DNA of 62,257 nt from an uncultured Eubacteriales bacterium (GTDB lineage Bacteria > Bacillota > Clostridia > Christensenellales > Aristaeellaceae), in the NCBI GenBank assembly GCA_902761755.1, contig CACWLP010000010.1, positions 1 through 62,257 on the forward strand. The letters are read 5' to 3'. The stretch's first letter is position 1. Every line of letters begins with the position of its first letter. Below the pieces are notes generated by a model, which was not told the origin of the DNA, did no database searches, and worked only from the letters and a program-made list of their open reading frames with translations. A program made the position numbers and the translations under genes. Positions 15,266-24,255 of the stretch are shown in pieces.

Positions 15266-17764
15266 GTGCGCACAGGCAAGGCGGGGCGGGCCGTCCGCCG
15301 GATGGAACGGCAGATGGAAAAGGAAGACGCAAAAAAACTTCGCAAACTGGACAGAGGCCCCCGGCGCTGGGGCCGCCGGCTGCTGATCGCGTTCGCCGGG
15401 CTCACGGCGGCGCTGACGGCGGCGCTGTTCCTGGTGTTCGACGCCGGCTCCTGGCAGAAGCTGGACATGGAAAAAATCGTGAACCTGCCCCAGACCGGCG
15501 CGCTGTACGACCGCAGCGGCAATTTCATTTCCAGCATCCGGGGCGTGCAGAACCGGGTGAGCATCCCCCTGTCCCAGGTGCCCAAGGAGGTGCAGAGCGC
15601 CTTCATCGCCGCGGAGGACCTGCGGTTTTACCAGCATTTCGGCATCGATCCCCTGCGCATTTTCGGCGCGCTGATCCAGGATCTGCGCTCCCGCAGCTAC
15701 GCCGAAGGGGCCAGCACCATCACCCAGCAGCTCATCAAGCTCAGCCACCTGAGCACCCGCAAAACCCTGGCCCGGAAGCTGGAGGAAATGTGGCTGGCGG
15801 TGCAGCTGGAGCAGCGCGCCACCAAGGATGAAATACTGGAAATGTACCTGAATTACGTCTATTTCGGCCGGGGCGCCTACGGCATCGAGGCCGCGGCCCG
15901 GGCGTATTTCGGTGTGTCCGCCGGAGAACTGACCGCAGCCCAGGGGGCGTGCCTGGCCGCCGTGGTGAAAGCGCCCACGTCCTACGCGCCCCACCTGCAT
16001 CCGGAGGAAAACCGCGTGCGCAGGGAATACATTCTGCGCACCATGCGGGAAAACGGCCTGCTGGAGGAAGCGGCTTACCGGGCGGCCCTGGCGGAGATCG
16101 TTTCCCCGGTGCCTCAGGGCGATCAGTCCTCCCCCTACGGCTGGTACACCGACGCGGTGCTGGACGAGGCGGAGCAGCTGCTTTCCCTGCCGGCGGAAGC
16201 CATCCTGGGCGGCGGCTATCACATTTACACCGCTTTCGACCCGGAGCAGCAGCAGATCGCGGACGGCCTCTACGCCCAGAAAAACAATTTCCCCGCCGAC
16301 GCCGCCGACGGCACCCAGGCCCAAAGCGCCATGGCGTCGGTGGACGTGCGCACCGGGGCGGTGCGGGCGGTGGTGGGCGGACGGGCCTATCAGGTGCAGC
16401 GGGGGCTGAACCGGGCCACCCAGATGCGCCGCCAGCCTGGGTCCTCCTTAAAGCCCCTGGCGGTGTACGCCCCGGCCATCGAATCCTACGGCTACATGAC
16501 CGCCAGCGTCCTGAACGACACGCCCCGGAAATTCGGCAATTATTCCCCCCGGAACAGCGGCAATCTGTACTACGGCAACGTCACCATCCGCACGGCCCTC
16601 AAAAACAGCCTGAACGTAGCGGCGGTATCGCTGCTGGAGCGCATCGGCGTGGCCGCCGCCCGGGATTACCTGCAGAAAACCGGCATCGAATTGGACGACC
16701 GGGACTGGAACCTGTCCCTGGCCCTGGGGGCCATGACCTACGGGGTATCCCCGGTGCAGCTGGCCGCGGCCTACGCCCCCTTCGCCAACGGCGGCTCCTT
16801 CAATCCCCCATATTTTATCGAGCGCATCGAGGATTCTTCCGGCCGCGTGGTCTACCGCCACGAGGCCCAGAGCCGCCGCGTGCTCTCCCCCCAGACCGCC
16901 TTTCTCATGACCAGCCTGCTCCAGTCCGTCACCTCCTCCGGCACCGGGGCGAAGCTGAGCCAGGCGGGCACCCCGGTGGCGGGCAAGACGGGCACGGTGA
17001 ACATGCAGGGCGGCGGCAACCGGGATATCTGGATGGCAGCCTACAACAGCGAGATCTCCACCGTGTTCTGGATGGGCTTCGACGAGCCGGACAGCCGCCA
17101 CAAATTCCAATCCTGGGTCTCCGGCGGGGATCATACCGCCGCCATGGCCGCCAAATTCTTCAAAAGCTATTATTCCGGAAAAGAAAAGCCCGCCTTTCTG
17201 CAGGCGGACGGCATCGTATGGCTGAAGATCGACAAAAAATCCATCGAGTGGGCGGGCGAGCCCATGCTGGCCACCGCCACCACCCCCAAGGATTACGCCT
17301 ATTCGGAGGTGTTCCTTGCCTCCAACCGGCCCACAAAAAATTCCAGCGTCTGGGCCGCGCCCCGGACGCCCTCGGCCTTTTACGTGACCCACAACGAAGG
17401 GGGCAATCCCCTGCTGGTGATCACCGCCCAGGACGCCGGGATCTACCGCATCCAGCGGGACGCCGTGGGCGAATGCGTGATCCTGGACGAACTGTACGGC
17501 GGGGCCGGGGAAACCCTGTACTATGCGGATAAGAAAGCGAAGGTGGGCGTGGTGTATACTTACCGGATCATCCCCATCAACGCGGAGCTGCTGCAAAACG
17601 GCGTATTGCTGGAAGGCCGGCAGGCGGTGCAGATCGCCCAGGCGAAGGCCCCCGGCGCCGGGAGCAGCCTGTGGCGGGACGTGACGGGGCTGCTCTTCGG
17701 CGGCGAATCCCCTCAGCAGGCGGACGCCGAAGCGCTGTCGCTGTTCTGGCAGTCCGGGGACTGA
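15266..17764 (+). CDS. Class A penicillin-binding protein (PBP1A type)
   Basis: An 832-residue bifunctional peptidoglycan synthase: short basic cytoplasmic tail, one transmembrane helix (about 38-58), GT51 glycosyltransferase and transpeptidase. GT51 motifs EDLRFYQHFG (catalytic Glu near 117), GASTITQQL and RKLEEMWLAVQLE are intact. The transpeptidase has PGSSLKP (SxxK), KNSLN (SxN) and GKTGT (KTG), then an FN3-like tail (AFYVTHNEGGNPLLVITAQD). GTG 15266 is preferred because AAGGAGG lies 11 bases upstream, whereas the next ATG (15302) has no Shine-Dalgarno. The 3' end overlaps the convergent acyltransferase by 52 bases. Confidence 0.92.
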   Translation: MRTGKAGRAVRRMERQMEKEDAKKLRKLDRGPRRWGRRLLIAFAGLTAALTAALFLVFDAGSWQKLDMEKIVNLPQTGALYDRSGNFISSIRGVQNRVSIPLSQVPKEVQSAFIAAEDLRFYQHFGIDPLRIFGALIQDLRSRSYAEGASTITQQLIKLSHLSTRKTLARKLEEMWLAVQLEQRATKDEILEMYLNYVYFGRGAYGIEAAARAYFGVSAGELTAAQGACLAAVVKAPTSYAPHLHPEENRVRREYILRTMRENGLLEEAAYRAALAEIVSPVPQGDQSSPYGWYTDAVLDEAEQLLSLPAEAILGGGYHIYTAFDPEQQQIADGLYAQKNNFPADAADGTQAQSAMASVDVRTGAVRAVVGGRAYQVQRGLNRATQMRRQPGSSLKPLAVYAPAIESYGYMTASVLNDTPRKFGNYSPRNSGNLYYGNVTIRTALKNSLNVAAVSLLERIGVAAARDYLQKTGIELDDRDWNLSLALGAMTYGVSPVQLAAAYAPFANGGSFNPPYFIERIEDSSGRVVYRHEAQSRRVLSPQTAFLMTSLLQSVTSSGTGAKLSQAGTPVAGKTGTVNMQGGGNRDIWMAAYNSEISTVFWMGFDEPDSRHKFQSWVSGGDHTAAMAAKFFKSYYSGKEKPAFLQADGIVWLKIDKKSIEWAGEPMLATATTPKDYAYSEVFLASNRPTKNSSVWAAPRTPSAFYVTHNEGGNPLLVITAQDAGIYRIQRDAVGECVILDELYGGAGETLYYADKKAKVGVVYTYRIIPINAELLQNGVLLEGRQAVQIAQAKAPGAGSSLWRDVTGLLFGGESPQQADAEALSLFWQSGD

Positions 17765-18930
17765 GCCGGCTTTTTGCTCCGCAGCCCGGGCAGACGCATC
17801 ACGCCCTTCCACAGGAAATGGAACAGGATCGTGGCTGCCACGGAGCAGGCCAGCACCACCTGGATATACAGCGGCACCTTCCTGATGTAAGTGAGGCTCT
17901 TGGTGAACTCCAGGAAATCATAGCCGAACAGCTCCACGAACACCCCGTGCATCAGATAGAATTCCAGCGTCGCCGCGCCCAGCCATTTGAGCGCCCTGTT
18001 CCCGAAGCGCACCTTCATCATCAGCAGGAAGCAGAACCCCACGAAGCAGATGCACACCAGCCACTGGCTGGCGGCGGTGCCCAGCCGGCGGGCGGTTTCC
18101 TGCAAGGGCGGCCCCACCCAGTAATAGCCCCACGCGCCTTCCGCCGTGTGCCACAGCTTCGCCGAAAGGAAGATCCCGGCGAAAAACAGGGGCAGCAGCA
18201 CCCAGTACGCCTTTTTGCAGGCCTTCGTTACCGGCCTTTCAAATTTGCCGAACAGAAGCCCCAGCGGGAAGAGCAGCACGCTGTTGTACCACCATTCGCC
18301 CCGCATCCACCAGCCCTGGGGATGGCCCAGATACGCCCCCAGCACCGTGTAGGCCAGGACGAATACGGTCACCAGCAGGATGGCCAGGCCCTCCCGCTTT
18401 TTGCACAGCCTGAACGCCCCCCAGAAAGCCAGATAGAAGAAAATGATCGCAATGACGTACCAGACGTTGAAATTCGCCATGTGCAGCCCGGAAAGATACC
18501 ACACCACGGTGAGCGCGTCCATCTTTTCCCCCATCAGCAGCCGGATGCCCGTATAAATGAACTCGGACAGGTAAAACGCCACGATGATGGGCAGGATGCG
18601 CTTCCGGAAAAAGCCGCGGAGGTAATCCGGCTTTGTTTTCAGGCTCTTGTACAGCCCCAGCCCGCTGCAGAAGAAAAACACCGCCACGAACAGGAAGCCC
18701 AGGGGCACGAACACGTCCATGCCGTGGACGATGAAGCGGCTGTTGTGCCAGGGCGCGCAGGTTTTCTGCGCCATGTGGTGCAGCGCCACGCACAGCGCCA
18801 TGAACCCCTGCAGAATCTTGGTCTGCCCCCGGGAGGTGTATTCCTCGTTCCATTCCCCGCGCCTGCAGGCCCGGCACCCGAAAAACAGAAGCGCCGCCAG
18901 CAGAAAATAAAATAAGTACATCCAGTCCAT
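17713..18930 (-). CDS. Acyltransferase-3 family integral membrane protein
   Basis: A 405-residue polytopic membrane protein with about ten hydrophobic segments. The family layout is visible: QTKILQGFMALCVALHHMAQ carrying the conserved His after helix 1, then FFCSGLGLYKSLK, FRKRILPIIVAFYLSEF, VWYVIAIIFFYLAFW and the late LEFYLMHGVFVELF. Such proteins O-acylate exported sugars or wall polymers. AGGAGG is upstream of ATG 18930. It is monocistronic, with its own promoter, and tail-to-tail with PBP1A. The acceptor is unknown. Confidence 0.82.
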   Translation of the reverse strand: MDWMYLFYFLLAALLFFGCRACRRGEWNEEYTSRGQTKILQGFMALCVALHHMAQKTCAPWHNSRFIVHGMDVFVPLGFLFVAVFFFCSGLGLYKSLKTKPDYLRGFFRKRILPIIVAFYLSEFIYTGIRLLMGEKMDALTVVWYLSGLHMANFNVWYVIAIIFFYLAFWGAFRLCKKREGLAILLVTVFVLAYTVLGAYLGHPQGWWMRGEWWYNSVLLFPLGLLFGKFERPVTKACKKAYWVLLPLFFAGIFLSAKLWHTAEGAWGYYWVGPPLQETARRLGTAASQWLVCICFVGFCFLLMMKVRFGNRALKWLGAATLEFYLMHGVFVELFGYDFLEFTKSLTYIRKVPLYIQVVLACSVAATILFHFLWKGVMRLPGLRSKKPAQSPDCQNSDSASASAC

Positions 18931-18968
18931 ATCCTTCTTCCTCCTTCGCGTGCATGCACGGCGGGTAT

Positions 18969-18997
18969 ATGATACCCGATTCCCGCATCCCGGGCAA
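18969..18997 (-). promoter_or_regulatory. Candidate promoter of the acyltransferase gene
   Basis: Minus strand TTGCCC (18992-18997), 17-base spacer, TATCAT (18969-18974), 38 bases before the ATG. Confidence 0.6.
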
Positions 18998-19084
18998 CCC
19001 CTCCGGCGCAAAAAACAAAAAAAGCACGCCTCTCTTCCAGCGGCATACCGTGATACTGGAAACTGCCAGAAGGAGGCGTAACGG

Positions 19085-19342
19085 ATGAACCAGGAAAAAA
19101 ACGAATCGCCCTTCGCGGCCCTGAGCTGGGAAGAGCAGCAGCGCCGGTGGATGGAATGGCGCTCCCGGCAGCTGGATTACCGGCCCGCGGAAGATACCCA
19201 GCCCGCGCCCAAAGCGCCCGGCGGGAGCCTGCGCGCCCCGAACCTGCCCCTCACCCCGCCGCCCAGGCGCCGGGAGCTGGACCAGGTGCTGGCGCGCCAC
19301 CGCCAGGCCCTGCGCCGGGCCGGGGAATTTCACGCTACATAA
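19085..19342 (+). CDS. Small hypothetical protein
   Basis: An 85-residue hydrophilic protein with no recognised domain. The N-terminal half is acidic/aromatic (LSWEEQQRRWMEWRSRQL), the middle is Pro-rich and the end is basic (RRRELDQVLARHRQALRR). A strong AAGGAGG 8 bases before the ATG argues that it is translated. A TTCCAG/CTGGAA inverted repeat lies just upstream. It ends 8 bases inside the convergent TraX-like gene. Function unknown. Confidence 0.6.
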   Translation: MNQEKNESPFAALSWEEQQRRWMEWRSRQLDYRPAEDTQPAPKAPGGSLRAPNLPLTPPPRRRELDQVLARHRQALRRAGEFHAT

Positions 19343-20168
19343 GCCCCTGCAGCCAGGCGGTAAATTCCGCCCAGTGCTGGGGGAATTCCGTCAGCCATTT
19401 TGAGATCTCCGCCCAGTGGCGGATCACGCCGATCACCAGCAGGTGCGCGGGATACGCGCCGTAGCCGATCCACTTGGGGATGCGCAGATGGCCCTTCATG
19501 GGGATCACGATCAGCGGCAGCGACAGGATGGCCCAGAACTCCACGAACATAAGCAGCCTCGTCACGTCGCCCAGGTTCTGCATCCAGGGCACCGTCAGCA
19601 TCTGGGCCGACACCCCCAGGATCTCCCGGTACGCGCCGTAGTACAGCCCCCAGAACAGGCAGTACGCCGTAAACCCGGCGGCCAGGGCGCCCCGGTTCTT
19701 CCGGCAGGCGTACAACACCAGGATCAGCGCCACGCCGGTCCAGCCGTAGTCCATATTGAAAAACAGCGTGGGCACGAAGGCCAGGATGGGCAGCCAGATC
19801 TGGCTCCCCCACCGCCGCCAGCGGATGCCCGCGATGGCCAGCAGCCCCAGCCCCAGGGTGGGAAACACGTTCCAGTCCATGAAGCCGTGCTTCAGCGCCA
19901 GCATGAAGCAGGGCTGGGCCAGGATGCCCACCAGCGCGATGCGCAGCAGGTATTTCCAGAGATTGCGGCTGTATTCCGCCCCCACCACGATGCCCCAGCA
20001 GAACAGCGGCATGGGGATGCGCCCCAGGATCCGCAGGATTTTGTACTGGGGAAACAGCGCTGCGCCCACGTGGTCCACGATCATGAAGGCGATGGCGATC
20101 AGCTTGATGACGCCCGTGTTTTCGTTGCCCGCGGTGCGCGGGACGATCCGTTTCTCCGTTTGTTCCAT
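19335..20168 (-). CDS. TraX-family membrane protein
   Basis: A 277-residue protein with about eight transmembrane segments and the TraX pattern: GVIKLIAIAFMIVDHVGAALFP with its conserved Asp-His, then GRIPMPLFCWGIVVGAEYSRN. TraX acetylates F-pilin in plasmids, but chromosomal Firmicute members are membrane acyltransferase-like proteins of unknown target. ATG 20168 is chosen because GAGGAG lies 3 bases upstream and the earlier ATG has no site. It is cotranscribed with or independent of the nitroreductase upstream (51-base gap). Confidence 0.82.
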   Translation of the reverse strand: MEQTEKRIVPRTAGNENTGVIKLIAIAFMIVDHVGAALFPQYKILRILGRIPMPLFCWGIVVGAEYSRNLWKYLLRIALVGILAQPCFMLALKHGFMDWNVFPTLGLGLLAIAGIRWRRWGSQIWLPILAFVPTLFFNMDYGWTGVALILVLYACRKNRGALAAGFTAYCLFWGLYYGAYREILGVSAQMLTVPWMQNLGDVTRLLMFVEFWAILSLPLIVIPMKGHLRIPKWIGYGAYPAHLLVIGVIRHWAEISKWLTEFPQHWAEFTAWLQGLM

Positions 20169-20219
20169 GTGCTCCTCTTCATCCGGCATGCCCCAGCGCG
20201 GGCATGCCGTTTCTTTTGT

Positions 20220-20780
20220 TCAGTCCACGAAGGAAATCCTGTCTTCCTTTACGGGATGGGCGTCCTTGGTGTCCGCGGGCACGCCCAGGGCAATGGCGAT
20301 CACGAAATCCCAGCCCTCGGGAAAATGCAGCGCCCTGCGGAATTCATCCGCCTTTTCGCCCTTGAAGGCGTCCCGGGGCATGCCCAGGATCACGCTGCCC
20401 AGCCCCAGGCTTTCCGCCGCCAGGGCGATGTTCTCCACCGCGATGCCCCCATCCACGGGGGTGTAGGGATTGTCCGGCATGCCGGAAATGAAAACCACCG
20501 CCGGGGCGTGGTAAAACACGTGGAAGCCGCCGTCCCGGAAGCGCGGGCTGCGCTGCTCCGGGTTCCGGAGCATCATCTGCTCCCACACCGCTTGGTTCAT
20601 TTCGTCCAGCAGCTTTTGATTGCGCACCACCGTAAAGTGCCAGGGCTGGCGGTTCACGGCGGAGGGGCTCTCCACCGCCGCCTTGAGGATGGCGTCGATC
20701 TGCTCCGCGGTCAGCGGGGTTTTTTCATACGCCCGGTGGCTCCGGCGGGAGGCGATCAGCTTCAGCGTGGCGTTTTCCAT
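20220..20780 (-). CDS. Nitroreductase-family FMN oxidoreductase
   Basis: A 186-residue FMN-dependent NAD(P)H oxidoreductase. The FMN-binding start RRSHRAYEKTPLT, the SPSAVNRQPWHF loop and the GLGSVILGMPRDAF segment are characteristic. It probably reduces quinones, nitro-compounds or flavin; the substrate is not predictable. ATG 20780 has AGGAGG 7 bases upstream, while ATG 20786 is too close. It is divergent from tadA. Confidence 0.88.
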   Translation of the reverse strand: MENATLKLIASRRSHRAYEKTPLTAEQIDAILKAAVESPSAVNRQPWHFTVVRNQKLLDEMNQAVWEQMMLRNPEQRSPRFRDGGFHVFYHAPAVVFISGMPDNPYTPVDGGIAVENIALAAESLGLGSVILGMPRDAFKGEKADEFRRALHFPEGWDFVIAIALGVPADTKDAHPVKEDRISFVD

Positions 20781-20796
20781 TTTCATTCCTCCTTGC

Positions 20797-20825
20797 TTGT
20801 GAAAGATGCGTTTCTGTCGTATAAT
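20797..20825 (+). promoter_or_regulatory. Sigma-A promoter of tadA
   Basis: TTGTGA (20797-20802), 17-base spacer, TATAAT (20820-20825), 40 bases before the tadA ATG. Confidence 0.7.
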
Positions 20826-20864
20826 ATAAATTGAAAAAACAGCGGAAACGGAGGCGGAGCGCCC

Positions 20865-21305
20865 ATGACGGCGGAGGATTATATGCGCGAAGCCCTAGCG
20901 GAGGCCGCCGCGGCGGCGGGGGAAGTGCCCGTGGGCGCGGTGGTGGTGAAGGACGGGGAAATCATCGCCCGGGCCCACAACGAACGGGAAGAGGGCCGGC
21001 CCTTCGCCCACGCGGAAATGCTGGCCATGGAGCGGGCCGCCGCCCGCCTGGGCACCCGCCGGCTTCACGGCTGCACCCTGTACGTCACCCTGGAGCCCTG
21101 CCCCATGTGCGCCGGGGCGCTTCTCATGGCGGAAGCGGACAAATGCATCTACGGCGCCCGGGACGAACGCCAGGGCTGCTGCGGCAGCGTGTATTCCCTG
21201 CCGGAGGACCCGGCCTTTTACCGCCGCGTCCCCTGCACAGGCGGCGTGCTGGAGACGGAATGCGCCCGCCCGCTGCGGGAATTTTTCCGGGCCCGCCGTC
21301 CCTGA
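20865..21305 (+). CDS. tadA: tRNA adenosine(34) deaminase
   Basis: A 146-residue zinc deaminase that converts A34 to inosine in tRNA-Arg(ACG). Zinc site HAE at 49-51 (Glu is the proton shuttle) and PCPMC at 78-82 are intact, and the C-terminal helix FYRRVPCTGGVLETEC is present. GGAGG precedes the ATG. It is a single gene followed by about 200 bases containing the foldase promoter. Confidence 0.95.
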   Translation: MTAEDYMREALAEAAAAAGEVPVGAVVVKDGEIIARAHNEREEGRPFAHAEMLAMERAAARLGTRRLHGCTLYVTLEPCPMCAGALLMAEADKCIYGARDERQGCCGSVYSLPEDPAFYRRVPCTGGVLETECARPLREFFRARRP

Positions 21306-21423
21306 CAGTATACCACCGTATCCCCGCATCTTTCAAGGGCAAAACGCGGCGCGCCGGGGGGAGAAAAATGTGTACAATCCGTGAACAGGAATGTAACTTT
21401 CTTTGAATCCGTCCCTCCGCCCC

Positions 21424-21452
21424 TTGCGGCAGGAAAGGATTTGTGCCATAAT
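21424..21452 (+). promoter_or_regulatory. Promoter of the PpiC-type foldase gene
   Basis: TTGCGG (21424-21429), 17-base spacer, CATAAT (21447-21452), 50 bases before the ATG. Confidence 0.65.
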
Positions 21453-21501
21453 AGCAATGCAATCATCCGCCCCGTGCGGAAGAAATCGAGGATGAAAAGC
21501 C

Positions 21502-22809
21502 ATGAAAAACGCCCTTCGTTTCCTGTGCCTGGCCCTGGCCGTGATGCTGGTGTCCGGCGCGTTTTCCTGCCCCGCCGTCCGGGCCGAGGCCGCGGAGGCC
21601 GCCGCGGCGGAAATCACCGCGGAAACCACCCTGGCCACCTTTGACGGCGAGGAGATCCATTATCACGAAGTGTACGATACCGCCTACGGCCTGATGGAAA
21701 GCGATGACGATTCCGTCGCCGCCAATTTCGACAGAGCCCTGGAGCGCCTGATCCAGAGCCGGGTGGCGGACGCCAAGATCGCGGAGCTGGGTCTGGATCA
21801 GTTCACCGCCGAGGAGGAAGAAGCCTTCCTCACCGAAGCCCAGGCGGAATGGGACTGGGCCGTGCAGTCCTACGTGGATTACTTCCTCTCCGAGGATACA
21901 GAGGAAGCCCGGGCCCAGGCATGGAAGGACGGGGAAGCCTACTTCCAGGCCCTGGGTTACAGCGTGGCGGGCATAGCGGATTCCCTGCGGTACAACGCCA
22001 GCCTGGACCGGCTGTGGGAAGTGGCCGTGAAGGACAAGGATCTCACCGTTCCGGAGGAAGAGATCCGCGCCCTGTTCGAGGAAGTCGCCGCTATGGATCA
22101 GGAACAGGTCGGGGACAGCGCGATGATGTATGAAATGACCAAATACATGTACGGCCAGGACGTGTGGTTCGTGCCCGAGGGCTACCGGGGCATCATCCAC
22201 ATCCTGCTGGATACGGATGAAAGCCTGCTCAACACCTACAAGGACGCCCAGGCCGCCTATGAAGAAACCGTCACCGACGACGCCCCGGAGGGCGACGCCG
22301 CGCTGCTGGCCGCCCGGGACGCCGCGCTCCAGGCCGTGCTGGACAGCAAAAAAGCGGAGATCGACGATATCTACGCCCGGCTGGAAAAGGGCGAATCCTT
22401 TGAAAGCCTCATCGCCGAGTACGGCACCGACCCGGGCATGGCCGACGAGAACACCCTGAAGGAAGGCTACGCCGTCCACAGGGACAGCATCTATTGGGAT
22501 CCCGTCTTTACCGCCGCCGCCTTCAGCGATAAAATGAATCAGCCCGGCGACACCGCCGATCCCGTGGTGGGCACCTACGGCATCCACATCCTGCATTACC
22601 TGCGGGATATCCCCGGCGGTATCGTGGACCTGTCCGAGGAGATCCATGAGGAAATCAGCGATTACCTGAAGTCCCAGAAAGAAAACCAGGTGATCGTGGA
22701 GGCGTTGGAAGCCTGGAAGGACGGGCATGAAATCGTCCTCAACCAGGATCTCATCGAAGCCGCCAAAATCCAGGCCGCCGCGGACCAGGCCCAGGCCGAT
22801 CAGGAATGA
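21502..22809 (+). CDS. Secreted PrsA/SurA-like peptidyl-prolyl isomerase
   Basis: A 435-residue extracytoplasmic foldase. It has a Sec signal peptide with probable cleavage near VRA-EAAE; the Cys in GAFSC does not fit a lipobox well, so it is probably not a standard PrsA lipoprotein. An N-terminal helical SurA-like chaperone region precedes a parvulin (PpiC) domain at about 230-390: GIIHILLDTDE, IYARLEKGESFESLIAEYGTDPG, AAFSDKMNQPGD and TYGIHILHYLRD. The parvulin core is split by an acidic insertion (about 250-290). It would help fold secreted or wall proteins. A clear terminator follows. Confidence 0.85.
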   Translation: MKNALRFLCLALAVMLVSGAFSCPAVRAEAAEAAAAEITAETTLATFDGEEIHYHEVYDTAYGLMESDDDSVAANFDRALERLIQSRVADAKIAELGLDQFTAEEEEAFLTEAQAEWDWAVQSYVDYFLSEDTEEARAQAWKDGEAYFQALGYSVAGIADSLRYNASLDRLWEVAVKDKDLTVPEEEIRALFEEVAAMDQEQVGDSAMMYEMTKYMYGQDVWFVPEGYRGIIHILLDTDESLLNTYKDAQAAYEETVTDDAPEGDAALLAARDAALQAVLDSKKAEIDDIYARLEKGESFESLIAEYGTDPGMADENTLKEGYAVHRDSIYWDPVFTAAAFSDKMNQPGDTADPVVGTYGIHILHYLRDIPGGIVDLSEEIHEEISDYLKSQKENQVIVEALEAWKDGHEIVLNQDLIEAAKIQAAADQAQADQE

Positions 22810-22888
22810 TCCCGGAATAAGCAAAGCCGGCACTGTCTTAAAAATGTTCCGCCCTGCGGCGAGAACAAACCATTTTCATTCTTAGAAG

Positions 22889-22920
22889 CCTCGGGCGGAT
22901 ATCCTTCGCCCGAGGTTTTT
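22889..22920 (+). terminator. Intrinsic terminator of the foldase gene
   Basis: CCTCGGGCG-GATATCCTT-CGCCCGAGG followed by TTTTT, 80 bases after the stop. Confidence 0.85.
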
Positions 22921-23121
22921 ATTTTACGGTTCGTAGGGGCGCGCAACCCACGCCGTTTCCCGCACACCCGAATAGATCCTGTCAATCTTAATATTCCCAA
23001 TGAAAACAGCCTGGAAATCCCACCGATCCGGCGGAATTTTCAGGCCATTATTTCCGGGCTGCTTTCAGGCCGGGATTTATTTTCCGATCTGAAACGAACA
23101 CTTTGCAATTCGCTTTATGCG
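22921..23121. other. Gene-free stretch between the foldase and histidine kinase genes
   Basis: The gap carries a partial GTAGGGGCGCG motif at about 22932 reminiscent of the repeat at 25871-25962, then AT-richer DNA without a convincing frame, promoter or terminator for the convergent kinase gene. Confidence 0.4.
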
Positions 23122-24255
23122 TTAGTTTTTCTGCTGCGGCAATATGACGGCGATCCTCGTGCCGATCTCTTCCCGGGAGGTCACGTCGAAATACCCCCTG
23201 TGCCTTTCCACGATCCATTTGGCGATGGACAGGCCCAGGCCTGTGCCGCCGGTGACCCGGCTGCGGGCGGGATCGGAGCGGAAGAACCGGTCGAAAATGT
23301 GCTCCAGGTCCTCCTGCTTGATGCCGATGCCGTTGTCCTGCACCTCGAAGCAGGGGCTGCCGTCCTTTACCCGGGTGCGCAGGGTGATCCTGTCCCCGTC
23401 CCCAGTGTATTTCACCGCGTTGTCCACCAGGATGCGGGCGGTCTGCTTGATCATGGCGGCGTCGCAGGAGGCGGTCATAGGCCCCCCGGTTTCGATGCGC
23501 CATTCCCTTTCCGGGTGGATCATCCGGGATTCCTCGTACACCTCCTGCATCATCTGGGTCAGGTCCACGTCCTCGTACACCATCTGGTTGCGCCCGCTGT
23601 CTCCCCGGGCCAGGAACAAAAGCTGCTCGATCAGCTTTTTCATGTGGGCCGATTCCGTCTGGATGGCGGTGATGCCCTCGTTCAGCACGGTTTCATCGTC
23701 CTTGCCCCAGCGCTGCAGCATATCGGCGTAGCCCTGGATCACGGCGATGGGGGTGCGCAGCTCGTGGGAGGCGTCGGATACGAACCGCGTCTGCTCCCGG
23801 TAGCTTTCCTGGGTGCGGGCCAGAAGATTGTTGATGGCCGCCTCCAGGCCCTGGGTCTCCCGGTCGCCGGTGGAAACGCGGGCGTCGGGGGCCAGGGGGC
23901 TCACCGTGCCGATCGCGTCCTCCAGATGGTGCAGCTTTTCCGGATCGAAGCGGCTCAGCTGCTCCGCGGTCATGGCCATGCGCTCCAGGGGCTCCATCAG
24001 CCGCCGGGCCTTCGCCTTGCCCACGCGCCCCTGCAAAATCAGCAGGATCAATTCCGCGCCGCCCAGCACCCCCCAGGCCTTCCCGCCCATGGATACCCAC
24101 GCGTCGAAGGCCGGGATCTCAAAGGGCAGCCAGTCCGCGTTGGTCATCACGCAGATCACCGCATCCAGCAGCAGAAACACCAGCGCCGTCCGCCGGATCC
24201 AGTACCGGTTCATGCGCTTGGCGATGGAATTCATGCGTTTGTTATCGTCTTTCAT
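23122..24255 (-). CDS. Sensor histidine kinase
   Basis: A 377-residue two-component kinase with two transmembrane segments (about 20-38 and 55-75) enclosing only a short loop, so it probably senses within the membrane. The HisKA H-box is SDASHELRTPIAVIQGYADM; the HATPase region shows ILVDNAVKYTGDGD (N), VQDNGIGIKQEDLEHIFDRFF (G1/F) and GGTGLGLSIAKWIVERH (G2). It overlaps the response regulator by 4 bases (ATGA), so the pair is translationally coupled. Class resembles OmpR-partner kinases of the BaeS/CssS type; the stimulus is unknown. Confidence 0.93.
   Translation of the reverse strand: MKDDNKRMNSIAKRMNRYWIRRTALVFLLLDAVICVMTNADWLPFEIPAFDAWVSMGGKAWGVLGGAELILLILQGRVGKAKARRLMEPLERMAMTAEQLSRFDPEKLHHLEDAIGTVSPLAPDARVSTGDRETQGLEAAINNLLARTQESYREQTRFVSDASHELRTPIAVIQGYADMLQRWGKDDETVLNEGITAIQTESAHMKKLIEQLLFLARGDSGRNQMVYEDVDLTQMMQEVYEESRMIHPEREWRIETGGPMTASCDAAMIKQTARILVDNAVKYTGDGDRITLRTRVKDGSPCFEVQDNGIGIKQEDLEHIFDRFFRSDPARSRVTGGTGLGLSIAKWIVERHRGYFDVTSREEIGTRIAVILPQQKN

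Noticed and set aside
20180-20222. GGCATGCC...GGGCATGCC palindrome as terminator of the nitroreductase gene
   Set aside because: The T-rich side is on the plus strand, the wrong orientation for the minus-strand gene.
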